Part shown: positions 1 to 8,476 of the stretch, one piece after another
Layout: each line of letters starts with the position of its first letter
Position numbering within the stretch: the stretch's first letter is position 1
Program-made: the position numbers and the translations under genes
DNA from: Pseudomonas cichorii
GTDB taxonomy: Bacteria > Pseudomonadota > Gammaproteobacteria > Pseudomonadales > Pseudomonadaceae
NCBI RefSeq assembly: GCF_003700275.1
Contig: NZ_RBRE01000033.1
Span: 87,566 to 151,565, forward strand
Direction of reading: 5' to 3'
DNA: 64,000 nt
Notes under the pieces: model-generated
The model's database searches: none
What the model was told of the DNA's origin: nothing
Seen by the model: the letters and a program-made list of their open reading frames with translations, nothing else

Positions 1-1
1 T

Positions 2-436
2 GGCGACTCGCTGAATTATGGCTACAAGCTGTTCTGGAGCCCGCTGCCACCGGTCAGCACGCCGCTGGCCCAGGTGCATGCCACCCGCTCAGGTATGGGC
101 GGCTTCACCGAAGGCTGGGCACCGGGCGAGCATTACCCCAAGTTCTGGGCGCGCCGCTTTGCGGTGGACTTCCATGGCGGCGGTCTGGATCGCCTGCCCG
201 AAGGCACCGGCATCGAGCCGGTGGTCAGGGTTTCCCATGGCAAGTTGCAGGAGTTCAACATCCTGGTATTGCCGGACATCAAGGGTTACCGCATCACCTT
301 CGACTGGGTGCCAGACAGCGATTCGGTAGAGCCGGTGGAAATGCGCATGTTCATTCGCACCGGGGATCGCACCCTGAGCGAAACCTGGCTGTACCAGTAC
401 TTCCCGCCAGCGCCGGACAAACGCAAATATCCGTAA
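2..436 (+). CDS. opgD: Glucan biosynthesis protein, OpgD/OpgG family (C-terminal part)
   Basis: Only the last ~144 codons are present; the reading frame is open from base 2 to the TAA at 434-436. The residues visible ([26 protein letters not shown], and a beta-rich end with [10 protein letters not shown]) match the C-terminal immunoglobulin-like domain of the periplasmic OpgG/OpgD (MdoG/MdoD) family. These proteins act in the periplasm in making or branching osmoregulated glucans. OpgG is normally followed by opgH. No opgH follows here, which favours the stand-alone paralogue OpgD, but the N-terminus (a Tat signal in OpgD) lies outside the window, so this choice is an inference. Confidence 0.75.
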   Translation, partial: GDSLNYGYKLFWSPLPPVSTPLAQVHATRSGMGGFTEGWAPGEHYPKFWARRFAVDFHGGGLDRLPEGTGIEPVVRVSHGKLQEFNILVLPDIKGYRITFDWVPDSDSVEPVEMRMFIRTGDRTLSETWLYQYFPPAPDKRKYP

Positions 437-450
437 GGATGTAGCCCCGG

Positions 451-505
451 TTCGCCAATGAATTCGCTCCCACACGGTTGGAATGGGAGCGGATTCATCC
501 GCGAA
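451..505. repeat. REP-like palindromic repeat
   Basis: Two inverted arms (451-473 and 482-505) share the core GCGAATGAATTCGCTCC / GGAGCGGATTCATCCGC and can fold into one hairpin just after the opgD-like stop codon. The same core recurs at 15279-15335, 48531-48556 and 57841-57902, always between genes. It may also help end transcription of the upstream gene. Confidence 0.75.
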
Positions 506-701
506 AATGATGACTCAATTTACTCCTGCGGTTGACAGTTCGCTCAACTGCGACTGATATACCCTTGTCACGCCGTTGCGAGCATTCGCTCCAGACCTGT
601 TCCCCCTCCCCGATTCATCCCCTTGTCGACCCGCCTGGCGCGGTCGAGGGCGGTAGCTTTGCCCATTCAAGGTTCCTGACGCCCTTCAGAAGGTCTACAC
701 C

Positions 702-2009
702 ATGGAGTTGAACCCTGCGGACACGGCAGAAGAGAAGTCGTCGATCCTGTCCTTCGATAAATCGACCATCGTGGTCTGGGTCGCCATCGGCCTGATTCTG
801 GTCGAAACCTTTTCCGGCGCCCTGCGCTTCTATTTCGACAAGGCTGGCATCAGCCCGCTGCTCTACCTGCCCAAGATGGCCTGCGTGCTGCTGTTCGCCA
901 TGGAGCTGCGCACGCTCAAGGCCGGACGGCTGTTCTGGGCCTGCATGCTGGTGTGGCTGATCTACGGGATACTGGCGCTGCTGCATGGCGCCAGCGTGCT
1001 CAATCTGGCGTTCAGCCTGTTCGCCTTGAGCCCGCTGCTGTTCGGGCTGGTGTGCAGCGAGCACCTGTTCCATCGCCGCAAACTGCTCGGCTGGGCCATC
1101 GGTTTCTGTCTGCTGGCGTCCCTGGCAGGGCTGGCGCTGGACAAGTTCACCTTCGTCCCCTGGAAAGGCTACAGCTACAGCGTGGGTGAAACCCAACTGA
1201 GCGCCAACACTTCATGGAGTGCCGACGAGGAAGACCGGGTGGCTGGTTTCGCCCGGATGTCCAGCCTGCTGGCAGTGCTCATCGCCATCTATGGCCTGTA
1301 CCTGCTCATGTTCATCCGCTCGCGCCCGATGATCATGCTGCTCAGCGCCGTGACGCTCTATGCGATCGTGCTGACGACCAGCAAAGGCCCTGCTGTGGCC
1401 TTTTTGCTGACCCTGGGCCTGCTGCTGATCCAGCGCATGACCTGGAGCTGTCGGCTGGCCTGCATCATGGCAGTGATGGCCGGCATGTTGCTGCCGACCC
1501 TGGGCCTGTTGCATGACTTCGATGCGCGAACGGTCAGCAGCGGCGGCAGTTCGATGGCATCGCTGTATGACCGGCTGAACAACACCTGGCCCAATATCAC
1601 CGAAGCCATGACCCTGGCGGGCTGGGGCATTACCGGGGCGGGTTTCGGCATGGTCGGCAGCACGCTGACCATGTTTCCCGTGCCGGGCGCCGATATCTTC
1701 ATGACCATCGACAGCAGTGTCCTGTACCTGTGGGTCATGCTGGGGATTACCGGATTGCTGCTGTATGCGCTGCAGATTCCCATGTTCTTTGCGCTGATCA
1801 ACGATCAAAGCCAGCTGGCGCGGGTATTACTGTCGATCAGTTTCTGCTGCTGCCTGATGAGCTGGACCACGGACATCTTCGAGGTCGCAGTGGCCAACCT
1901 GTTCATCGGCCTGGCCGTGGGGCATGTCGTGTTCGCCCGGCGCGAAGAAGATGCGCTGCCGACCCGCCCGACGGAAGTACAGATCACCGCCCTGCCCGCC
2001 CAGAACTGA
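702..2009 (+). CDS. O-antigen ligase/Wzy polymerase-like membrane protein
   Basis: This 435-residue protein is almost entirely hydrophobic, with about ten to eleven likely membrane helices starting near residue 25. A larger external loop lies at roughly 155-185 and another at about 265-300. The segment around TTSKGPAVAFLLTLG resembles the conserved motif of the WaaL/Wzy family, whose members ligate or polymerise lipid-linked sugars on the periplasmic side. The stop is 9 bp before the next gene, a secreted glycoside hydrolase, so the two are probably co-transcribed and may make and trim one exopolysaccharide. No other polysaccharide genes lie near. The exact substrate cannot be told from sequence; a PslJ-like role is possible. 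Confidence 0.65.
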   Translation: MELNPADTAEEKSSILSFDKSTIVVWVAIGLILVETFSGALRFYFDKAGISPLLYLPKMACVLLFAMELRTLKAGRLFWACMLVWLIYGILALLHGASVLNLAFSLFALSPLLFGLVCSEHLFHRRKLLGWAIGFCLLASLAGLALDKFTFVPWKGYSYSVGETQLSANTSWSADEEDRVAGFARMSSLLAVLIAIYGLYLLMFIRSRPMIMLLSAVTLYAIVLTTSKGPAVAFLLTLGLLLIQRMTWSCRLACIMAVMAGMLLPTLGLLHDFDARTVSSGGSSMASLYDRLNNTWPNITEAMTLAGWGITGAGFGMVGSTLTMFPVPGADIFMTIDSSVLYLWVMLGITGLLLYALQIPMFFALINDQSQLARVLLSISFCCCLMSWTTDIFEVAVANLFIGLAVGHVVFARREEDALPTRPTEVQITALPAQN

Positions 2010-2018
2010 GGCTTTGCC

Positions 2019-3317
2019 ATGAACACTGCATGCCTTGCCGCGCGTCTGGTCCTGCTTGGTTGTCTGGCCTGGAGCGCATCGGCGCAGGCCGAGCCGGTCT
2101 TTCTGGTCGGGATCGGCACCCACCTGATGAACTTCGATCACGCCCTGCGCCAGCCGCTGAACCTCGCCGCAAAGGCGGGTTTCAATGCCGTCAGGGACGA
2201 TATTTTCTGGTCGACCGCCGAACCCCGGCCCAACCAGCTACGCATCATTCCGCAATGGCGCAGCTACCTGAACACGGCCAATGACCTGAAGCTCAACAGA
2301 ACCGCAATCCTCGGTTACAGCACCTACTTCCACAACAACGCCAAGCCGCGCACGCCCGCAGTCACGGTGCCGTTTCTGAAGTACGTCGATTACGTCACCC
2401 GGCAACTGGGCAACAAGGTGAGCTTTTATGAGGTCTGGAACGAGTGGGATCTGGATGGCCCAAAGGACCGGCAGCTCAGCCTGGATTATGCCGAACTGGT
2501 GCGCAGCACCGTGCCGGTGATCCGCCAGAACACCCGCAACCGCAACGGCACTCCGGCGAAGATCCTGGCGGGTGCGATTACCCGCGACGGCATGAATGGC
2601 GGTTTCGCGGACGGCCTGATCGAAAGCGGCGTGCTGGATCTGGTCGACGGCCTTTCCCTGCATCCCTACGCCCATTGCTCGGCCAGCAACGGCAATACTC
2701 CGGAAGCCTGGGTGCGCTGGATGACCCGCTACGAGCAGGACATCCGCAGCCGGGTTGGCCGTGCGGTGCCGCTGTATCTCACCGAAATGGGCTGGCCCAG
2801 CCACCAGGGCCCCTGCGGCAAGAGCGAAGTGACCCAGGCCGTGTACATGGCGCGGATATTCTTTCTGGCGCGCACGGTGCCGAATGTCAAAGGCCTGTGG
2901 TGGTACGACCTGTTCAACGACGGGCCGAACCGCTACGACCAGGAACACAACTTCGGCGTGCTCAACGAAGACCTTTCGCCCAAGCCGGCCTACCACATGA
3001 TGCAGGCCATTGCGCCGGTGGTCGGCAGTTTCACCTACGATGCACAGGCCAGCAGCCTGACCGACAGCACTTACCTGCTGTATTTCGACAAGGGCGAAGA
3101 TCGCGTGCTGGTGGCCTGGGCGATTGGCGCACCACGGGATGAGCAGATCGTCAGCAAGGGGCCGATGAGCGGCCCGGTAAGGCTGACCGATACCGTCAGG
3201 GCCGAACAGGGCCAGGTAGACAGCGCTCAGTCATGGCAGTGTCAGGCAGAGCGCTGCTCGGCCACGATCGGCCTGACCAACTTTCCCAAGATCATCAGCC
3301 TGAACAGCCGTCACTGA
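2019..3317 (+). CDS. Secreted clan GH-A glycoside hydrolase (GH39/PslG-like)
   Basis: The 432-residue product starts with a clear signal peptide (residues 1-24, ending ASAQA). A TIM-barrel of the GH-A clan follows. The acid/base glutamate is probably E142 in YEVWNEWD, and the nucleophile E256 in YLTEMGWPS. Both carry the classic residues found after strands 4 and 7. HPYAHC (residues 215-220) is another barrel motif. A small beta domain occupies the last ~90 residues. Secretion and the preceding polymerase-like gene suggest it cleaves a self-made exopolysaccharide in the periplasm, as PslG does for Psl. Family assignment (GH39 or GH5) is by motif only. Confidence 0.7.
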   Translation: MNTACLAARLVLLGCLAWSASAQAEPVFLVGIGTHLMNFDHALRQPLNLAAKAGFNAVRDDIFWSTAEPRPNQLRIIPQWRSYLNTANDLKLNRTAILGYSTYFHNNAKPRTPAVTVPFLKYVDYVTRQLGNKVSFYEVWNEWDLDGPKDRQLSLDYAELVRSTVPVIRQNTRNRNGTPAKILAGAITRDGMNGGFADGLIESGVLDLVDGLSLHPYAHCSASNGNTPEAWVRWMTRYEQDIRSRVGRAVPLYLTEMGWPSHQGPCGKSEVTQAVYMARIFFLARTVPNVKGLWWYDLFNDGPNRYDQEHNFGVLNEDLSPKPAYHMMQAIAPVVGSFTYDAQASSLTDSTYLLYFDKGEDRVLVAWAIGAPRDEQIVSKGPMSGPVRLTDTVRAEQGQVDSAQSWQCQAERCSATIGLTNFPKIISLNSRH

Positions 3318-3967
3318 TTCGGCAGTGCGCCGGACGCCTGGAGGCGCTCGGCAAACTTGACCAGATCTGCCAGCGAGTCCGCCTGCATCTTGCGCATCAC
3401 CGAGCCGCGCCGGACCTTGACGGTTATTTCGCTGACATTGAGCCGACCCGCAATCTGCTTGTTCAACAGGCCGCTGACCACCAGTTCCAGCACTTGCTGT
3501 TCGCCAGCGTTGAGGCTCGCATAGCGTCGTTGCAACTCGCTTTCCACCGCGCTGGCCTGGCGTCTTGCCCGGTCACGTACCAGGCCCTGCTGGATCGCAT
3601 CCAGCAAGTCCTGCTCACGAAAAGGCTTGGTCAGAAACTCCAGGGCCCCGGCCTTCATCGCCCGCACCGACATCGGAATATCGCCATGCCCGGTAATGAA
3701 AATCACCGGCAGCCCGATGCCCCGACGGACCATCTCACCCTGAAAATCCAGGCCGCTCATGCCCGGCATGCGCACGTCCAGAATCAGGCAGCCGGGCGCA
3801 TCGGGGCGCGGGGTATCGAGGAACTGCTGAGTCGAGCCGAACAGCATGGAGCGCAACCCGACCGACGCCAGCAAATCCTCCAGAGCCGAACGCACCGATT
3901 GATCGTCGTCGATCACATAAATGATCGGTTCTTCGGCCTGCGGGGCCGGAACGATGGTTTTCATCAA
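3311..3967 (-). CDS. FixJ/NarL-type response regulator
   Basis: The 218-residue protein has a receiver domain at about residues 14-130. The acidic pocket is D20-D22, the phospho-acceptor is D64 in LILDVRMPG, and the conserved lysine is K114 in FLTKPF. A LuxR-type helix-turn-helix follows (about 150-205: LNAGEQQVLELVVSG, LNKQIAGRLNVSEITVK), the FixJ layout. Its start codon overlaps the stop of the histidine kinase gene by 4 bp, so the two are translationally coupled partners. It is the last gene of the four-gene operon that begins with an ABC permease. Its 3' end overlaps the convergent hydrolase gene by a few bases. Confidence 0.9.
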   Translation of the reverse strand: MMKTIVPAPQAEEPIIYVIDDDQSVRSALEDLLASVGLRSMLFGSTQQFLDTPRPDAPGCLILDVRMPGMSGLDFQGEMVRRGIGLPVIFITGHGDIPMSVRAMKAGALEFLTKPFREQDLLDAIQQGLVRDRARRQASAVESELQRRYASLNAGEQQVLELVVSGLLNKQIAGRLNVSEITVKVRRGSVMRKMQADSLADLVKFAERLQASGALPNQ

Positions 3968-5028
3968 CTCTCCATTCGTGCGGTAGGCAGGGTGAAATGA
4001 AAGATCGCGCCGCCATGCTCGCCGGGCGTCATCCAGATCCGTCCGCCATGGGCTTCGATAATCGAACGGCTGATCGCCAGACCGATCCCCATCCCCTGTT
4101 TCTTGGTCGTGTAGAAGGCATCGAAGATTCGTTCGAGATGTTCTGCCGGAACACCGATCCCGTTATCGCGCACTGAAAACCTGATATCCGTGCCTGCGCT
4201 CCAGTCCACAACCACCTGCAACTGACCTTGGCCCGGCTCCAGACCACTCATGGCGTCCAGCGCGTTGAGCATCATGTTCAGCAGCACCTGCTGAAGCTGC
4301 ACCCTGTCGGCCAGCAGCGGTGGCAAGCCGTCGGGAATATCCACGCTCAGAACAATGCCCTGCTGGTTCATTTCACTGTGAGCAAGCGAGACGATTTCAG
4401 CAACGGCATCGGCGACACTCACCCATTCCTTGTGGGTCAGGGCCGGTCTGGCCAGCGCCCGCACATGCACGATCACATCGCTGGCCCGGTTGGCATCACC
4501 GATCATGCGCTCGATGGCCTGGCGAGCCTTCGGCAGGTTGGCCGGCTCGGTGGCCAGCCAGCGCAGCCCGGCATTGCCACTGGTGACAATCGCCGCCAGC
4601 GGCTGATTGACTTCATGGGCGATGGACGCGGTCAGCTCACCCAGCATATTGACCCGGGCGATCTGCGCCAACTGGGTACGCGCTTCATGAGCCGTGCGCA
4701 CGGCTGCGGCCAGGCGCAGTGCCAGATAGGTGGTCAGGGCGATGGCCAGCAGGCTGATAGCGCAATTGATCAGTCCCGACTCGCTGGAGCGCGAAGTGGT
4801 CAGTTCATAGCTGATCACCGTCAGCCCCATGCAGCCCAGCGCGACCGCGATCACGCCAGCCGTGGGCATGAAGCGGGCAGCCATCAGCACCACGGCGATC
4901 TGGAAGACCCCGACTGCGATCTCCAGATCCGTCAGGGTATCGGCAATCGCAATGGCCACCGCCAGCGCCAGCAACGCGGCTAGTCGAACGGCCATGGCCG
5001 CTTTGCCAAAGGTTTTCGACTCTCGCAT
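3964..5028 (-). CDS. Membrane sensor histidine kinase
   Basis: The N-terminal third holds about four membrane helices with very short loops and no obvious periplasmic sensor domain. It is followed by a kinase core: the H-box ELTASIAHEVNQPL, an N-box (LLNMMLNALDAM) and G-boxes (DNGIGVPAEH, MGIGLAIS). It phosphorylates the FixJ-type regulator encoded next to it. The start is uncertain. An in-frame TTG at 5079 would add 17 residues and begin 3 bp after the ATPase gene; the ATG at 5028 is used here. Neither has a strong ribosome-binding site. The absence of a sensor domain suggests that it senses through its membrane helices or through the neighbouring transporter, which is an inference. Confidence 0.85.
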   Translation of the reverse strand: MRESKTFGKAAMAVRLAALLALAVAIAIADTLTDLEIAVGVFQIAVVLMAARFMPTAGVIAVALGCMGLTVISYELTTSRSSESGLINCAISLLAIALTTYLALRLAAAVRTAHEARTQLAQIARVNMLGELTASIAHEVNQPLAAIVTSGNAGLRWLATEPANLPKARQAIERMIGDANRASDVIVHVRALARPALTHKEWVSVADAVAEIVSLAHSEMNQQGIVLSVDIPDGLPPLLADRVQLQQVLLNMMLNALDAMSGLEPGQGQLQVVVDWSAGTDIRFSVRDNGIGVPAEHLERIFDAFYTTKKQGMGIGLAISRSIIEAHGGRIWMTPGEHGGAIFHFTLPTARMES

Positions 5029-5082
5029 TGCCAGCGTCTCGCTCGTTGATGAAGGCTGAATATGCCAGTTTTCGGGCAATGT

Positions 5083-6384
5083 CTATGAAGGATTGTCGAG
5101 GCTGAACTGATCCAGCACTTCATCATAGGCAAAAAGCTCGGCGTAGCGCCCCCACTGGGTAACGCAGCGCAAGGTCTGCATGGCATCGCTTTCGGACATG
5201 AAGTCTTCCAGTGGGTCCCGGAAGCGCCGCGCCGGCGCGGTGTGACTGGCGCGATCATCCAGCACACGGCGGATATGCGAAACCAGCGGCACGAAACTCA
5301 GCAGGTGATGAGCGAACAGCTGTTTGCGTTCGTCGACATCGGCCAGCGCATAACGCCGCGCAGAAGGCAGCAAACGGATATCGCCGCCCTTGAGTTCGGC
5401 AAAGCGCAGCAGTTGCAGGACCTCGGCAATCGGGAACAACTCGTCGGCGTTGTAGTGCAGTGCGCTCGCCAGCTCCGGCAAGTCCGCCGTGGCGCCATAA
5501 GGCGGCGCATGAATCGCCTCGATCAGCCCGGTCAGCGCGTTGATCGATACCTGCGGCAACACCATGCCCAGGCCGGTGCCCGGAAACACGCCCTGACGCT
5601 GCTCGCCAGTGTGGTTGTCCTGAGTCATCAGCACGTAGATTTCCTCGACCAGCGCCCGGAACGACGGATCCTGGCGATTGCGTGGCTGCGGCAGGTCGAC
5701 CTTGATCTCGCTGACCACCCGCCCGGGATTGGAGGAAAACAGCAGAATGCGGTCGCACATCAGCACCGCTTCGGCGATGTTATGGGTGACCATCAGGATC
5801 GACTTGATCGGCATCCGCCCTTCCGACCACATATCCAGCAGATCGGTGCGCAGTGTTTCGGCGGTCAGCACATCGAGGGCGGAAAAGGGTTCGTCCATCA
5901 GCAGCACATCGGGATCGATCACCAGAGCACGGGCCATGCCAACGCGCTGGCGCATGCCACCCGACAGTTCCTTGGGATAGGCGCTCTCGAAACCGTCCAG
6001 CCCGATCAGATCGATGGCCGCCAGGGCGCGCTTGCGACGCTGCTCGGCGGGCACTCGCTGCGCCTCCAGGCCGACCTCCACGTTCTCCAGCACCGTCAGC
6101 CATGGAAACAGGGCAAAGCTCTGAAAGACCATGCTTACCGTCGGTGCGCGACCCTGCGGCCCGGCAGGAAAACTCACCTCGCCCGCCGTGGGCACCACCA
6201 GGCCGGCGATGGAGCGCAGCAAGGTGGATTTTCCGGAACCCGAACGACCCAGCAGGCCGATGATTTCGTTTTCGTTGAGCTTGAGCGTCACGTTATCGAG
6301 CACCAGGCGCTCTTTGCTGGCCTTGCCGTAGACATGCCGGACTTCCCGCACATCCACCAGGCAGCGCTTTTCGATAGTCATCAT
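5083..6384 (-). CDS. ABC transporter ATPase, NitT/TauT type, with C-terminal AAA-associated domain
   Basis: Residues 1-~260 form a standard ABC ATPase: Walker A GRSGSGKST (46-54), Q-loop FQSFALFPWLT, signature LSGGMRQR (140-147) and Walker B LLMDEPFSALD (161-171). This matches the nitrate/sulfonate/taurine importer class. About 170 further residues follow, of the kind annotated as an AAA-associated C-terminal domain, giving 433 residues against ~260 for a plain ATPase. The extra domain is probably regulatory. The gene starts 12 bp after the fused permease and ends just before the kinase gene. No substrate-binding protein is encoded nearby, so the substrate is unknown. Confidence 0.85.
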   Translation of the reverse strand: MMTIEKRCLVDVREVRHVYGKASKERLVLDNVTLKLNENEIIGLLGRSGSGKSTLLRSIAGLVVPTAGEVSFPAGPQGRAPTVSMVFQSFALFPWLTVLENVEVGLEAQRVPAEQRRKRALAAIDLIGLDGFESAYPKELSGGMRQRVGMARALVIDPDVLLMDEPFSALDVLTAETLRTDLLDMWSEGRMPIKSILMVTHNIAEAVLMCDRILLFSSNPGRVVSEIKVDLPQPRNRQDPSFRALVEEIYVLMTQDNHTGEQRQGVFPGTGLGMVLPQVSINALTGLIEAIHAPPYGATADLPELASALHYNADELFPIAEVLQLLRFAELKGGDIRLLPSARRYALADVDERKQLFAHHLLSFVPLVSHIRRVLDDRASHTAPARRFRDPLEDFMSESDAMQTLRCVTQWGRYAELFAYDEVLDQFSLDNPS

Positions 6385-6396
6385 GGGTTCCCCTCC

Positions 6397-8151
6397 TCAG
6401 GCCAGGCTCAAACGACGCTCGGCAAACCCGTACAACGGACGCCAGAGCAAGCGGTTGAAGGCAATTACAAAGACCGACATCACCACGACACCCAGAGCAA
6501 CCCTGGCGAAATCACCGGCCTGAGTGGCATTGGCGATATACGAGCCCAGTCCGGTCGCCTGCAGCGATGTGTCGCCCCACGACACCGCTTCGGCGACGAT
6601 GCTGGCGTTCCAGGAGCCGCCCGAAGCGGTCAGCGCACCGGTGATGTAGTAAGGAAAGATTCCCGGCAGGGCCACGCGCCGCCACCATTGCCAGCCACGC
6701 ATGTTGAAGATCCCGGCCACTTCGCGCAGATCGGTCGGCAACGCGCTGGCTCCGGCGATCACGTTGAACAGGATGTACCACTGCGTGCCCAGCACCATGA
6801 GTGGCGAGAGCCAGATATCCGGATTCAGGTGCAGCCCGACAATCGCAATGACGGCGAACGGAAACAGGACGTTGGCGGGAAACGCCGCCAGAAACTGCGC
6901 GACCGGTTGCAGCCGTTCAGCCCAGACCGACCGCAAGCCGATCCACACACCAATCGGCACCCAGATCAGGCTGGCGATCACGGTCAACAGGACCACACGC
7001 AGCATGGTCGCCAGACCCAGACCGAAAGCGTTCACGACATCGTCCAGCCCCAGCGATGCACCGATGAAATGCACCAGCCAGACACTCGCGGCCACACAAC
7101 CGGCCAGCACCAGCAGCAACCAGAGGCTGTCGGCCAGGCGGCTAGATGACGCTGTGGATAACTTTTTGCGCGACCAACCCAGAGCCGTCCAGTCCAGCAG
7201 CATCAAGGCGCGCCAGGGAGCGCTCAGTACTGCGCCCAATGCCGGGACCAGACGCGAGCGTCCCAGCAGGCTGTACATCCAGGAGCGCGGGCGCTTTTGC
7301 GAGGCGGTCTGCTCGAAACGAAACTTGTCGGCCCAGGCCACCACCGGCCTGAACAGCAACTGGTCGTAGCAAAGAATCACCAGCGCCATGGCACCGACCG
7401 CCCAGGCCACCGCAGTCAGATCCTGACGGGCTATCGCCAGAGCCAGCCAGGAACCGATGCCGGGCAGGTTGATCTGGGTATCGGCGACCGAAATCGCTTC
7501 GCAGGCTACGACGAAGAACCAGCCTCCGGACATCGACATCATCATGTTCCAGACCAGACCCGGCATCGCGAACGGCAACTCCAGGCGCATGAACCTGAGC
7601 AATGGCGAGAAACCGAACTGACGGCTGACTTCATGCAAATCGCCGGGCACGGTGCGCAGCGATTGATAGAAACTGAAAGTCATGTTCCAGGCCTGGCTGG
7701 TGAAGATGGCAAAGATCGCCGCCAGTTCCGCACCCAGTTGTCGACCGGGAAACATGCCCATGAATACCGTCACGGTAAAGGCCAGAAAACCCAGAACCGG
7801 TACGGACTGCAGAATATCCAGCGCCGGTACGATAATCATCTCGGCCTTGCGACTCTTGGCCGCCAGCGTCGCCACGATAAAAGTGAAGATCAATGAAGCG
7901 GCCAGCGCCGCAAACATGCGCAAGGTTGTGCGTAATGCATACTCGGGCAACTGCGCCGGATCCAGCACCATGGGCGTGCTGCTCAACACCGCCAGAGGCT
8001 GGGCCATCTGCTTTACACCATGAAACACCAGTACGGCACTCACGGCGAGAATCAATACGCAGATGAAATCGGCCAGGCCAGAGGCATGACGGCGGGACGA
8101 TCCGTATTTAAGCGTCGGCAGTTTTTTATCGGATTCAAAGACAGAGTTCAT
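6397..8151 (-). CDS. ABC transporter permease, two permease domains fused
   Basis: The 584-residue protein contains two binding-protein-dependent permease domains in one chain. Each has the EAA-type coupling loop: one at about residues 174-197 (EVSRQFGFSPLLRFMRLELP) and one at 477-500 (EVAGIFNMRGWQWWRRVALP). Each half has about five to six membrane helices, joined by a hydrophilic linker near residues 270-340. Fusing both halves makes one polypeptide able to form the whole channel. It is the first gene of the operon with the ATPase and the two-component pair. A DnaA-box 9-mer (7153-7161) lies inside the linker, where it encodes Leu-Ser-Thr. Confidence 0.88.
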   Translation of the reverse strand: MNSVFESDKKLPTLKYGSSRRHASGLADFICVLILAVSAVLVFHGVKQMAQPLAVLSSTPMVLDPAQLPEYALRTTLRMFAALAASLIFTFIVATLAAKSRKAEMIIVPALDILQSVPVLGFLAFTVTVFMGMFPGRQLGAELAAIFAIFTSQAWNMTFSFYQSLRTVPGDLHEVSRQFGFSPLLRFMRLELPFAMPGLVWNMMMSMSGGWFFVVACEAISVADTQINLPGIGSWLALAIARQDLTAVAWAVGAMALVILCYDQLLFRPVVAWADKFRFEQTASQKRPRSWMYSLLGRSRLVPALGAVLSAPWRALMLLDWTALGWSRKKLSTASSSRLADSLWLLLVLAGCVAASVWLVHFIGASLGLDDVVNAFGLGLATMLRVVLLTVIASLIWVPIGVWIGLRSVWAERLQPVAQFLAAFPANVLFPFAVIAIVGLHLNPDIWLSPLMVLGTQWYILFNVIAGASALPTDLREVAGIFNMRGWQWWRRVALPGIFPYYITGALTASGGSWNASIVAEAVSWGDTSLQATGLGSYIANATQAGDFARVALGVVVMSVFVIAFNRLLWRPLYGFAERRLSLA

Positions 8152-8476
8152 TGCTCACCCCGAACAGATACATAAAGGCAAGGCGGCAAAGTTCAGAGAG
8201 ACTTGCCGTGAGCGTTGAGCGAAAAGTTAATCAACTAACACTGCGCTGTTCACGGCAAGTTTATAGAGGTTCAGAAAATGCTTGGAACTGCAAAAGTAGC
8301 CAATTATCAAACAGGGATATAACCGGGGTATACCAAGGTATATATTCGCGAATGAATTGGCTCCGATGGTCTGTATTTATTTTTGCCTGGAATACTGCTG
8401 TCGCGAGCAAGATCCCTCTCACAGGATGAATACAGTTTCTGAGAGAGGGCTTGCCCGCGACGGATCCAGACGATAC
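8152..8476. other. Intergenic region upstream of the ABC operon
   Basis: These 325 bases hold no convincing gene. The part next to 8151 must contain the promoter of the four-gene ABC/two-component operon, but I see no clear -35/-10 pair. A half REP-like sequence (TTCGCGAATGAATTGGCTCC) lies at 8345-8364, and a full inverted repeat at 8399-8462. Confidence 0.6.
8399..8462. repeat. Inverted repeat, REP-like (GTCGCGAGCAAG type)
   Basis: The arm at 8400-8420 (GTCGCGAGCAAGATCCCTCTC) pairs with 8441-8461 (GAGAGAGGGCTTGCCCGCGAC), with a ~20-base loop. This arm sequence differs from the GGAGCGGATT repeats elsewhere in the window. It lies between the stop of the chemoreceptor gene and the ABC operon promoter, so it may serve as a terminator or as a REP element. 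Confidence 0.6.

Noticed and set aside
5242..7149. 635-codon plus-strand ORF
   Set aside because: It lies antisense to the ABC ATPase and permease genes, is rich in His/Gln/Arg typical of G+C-rich shadow frames, and shows no domain.
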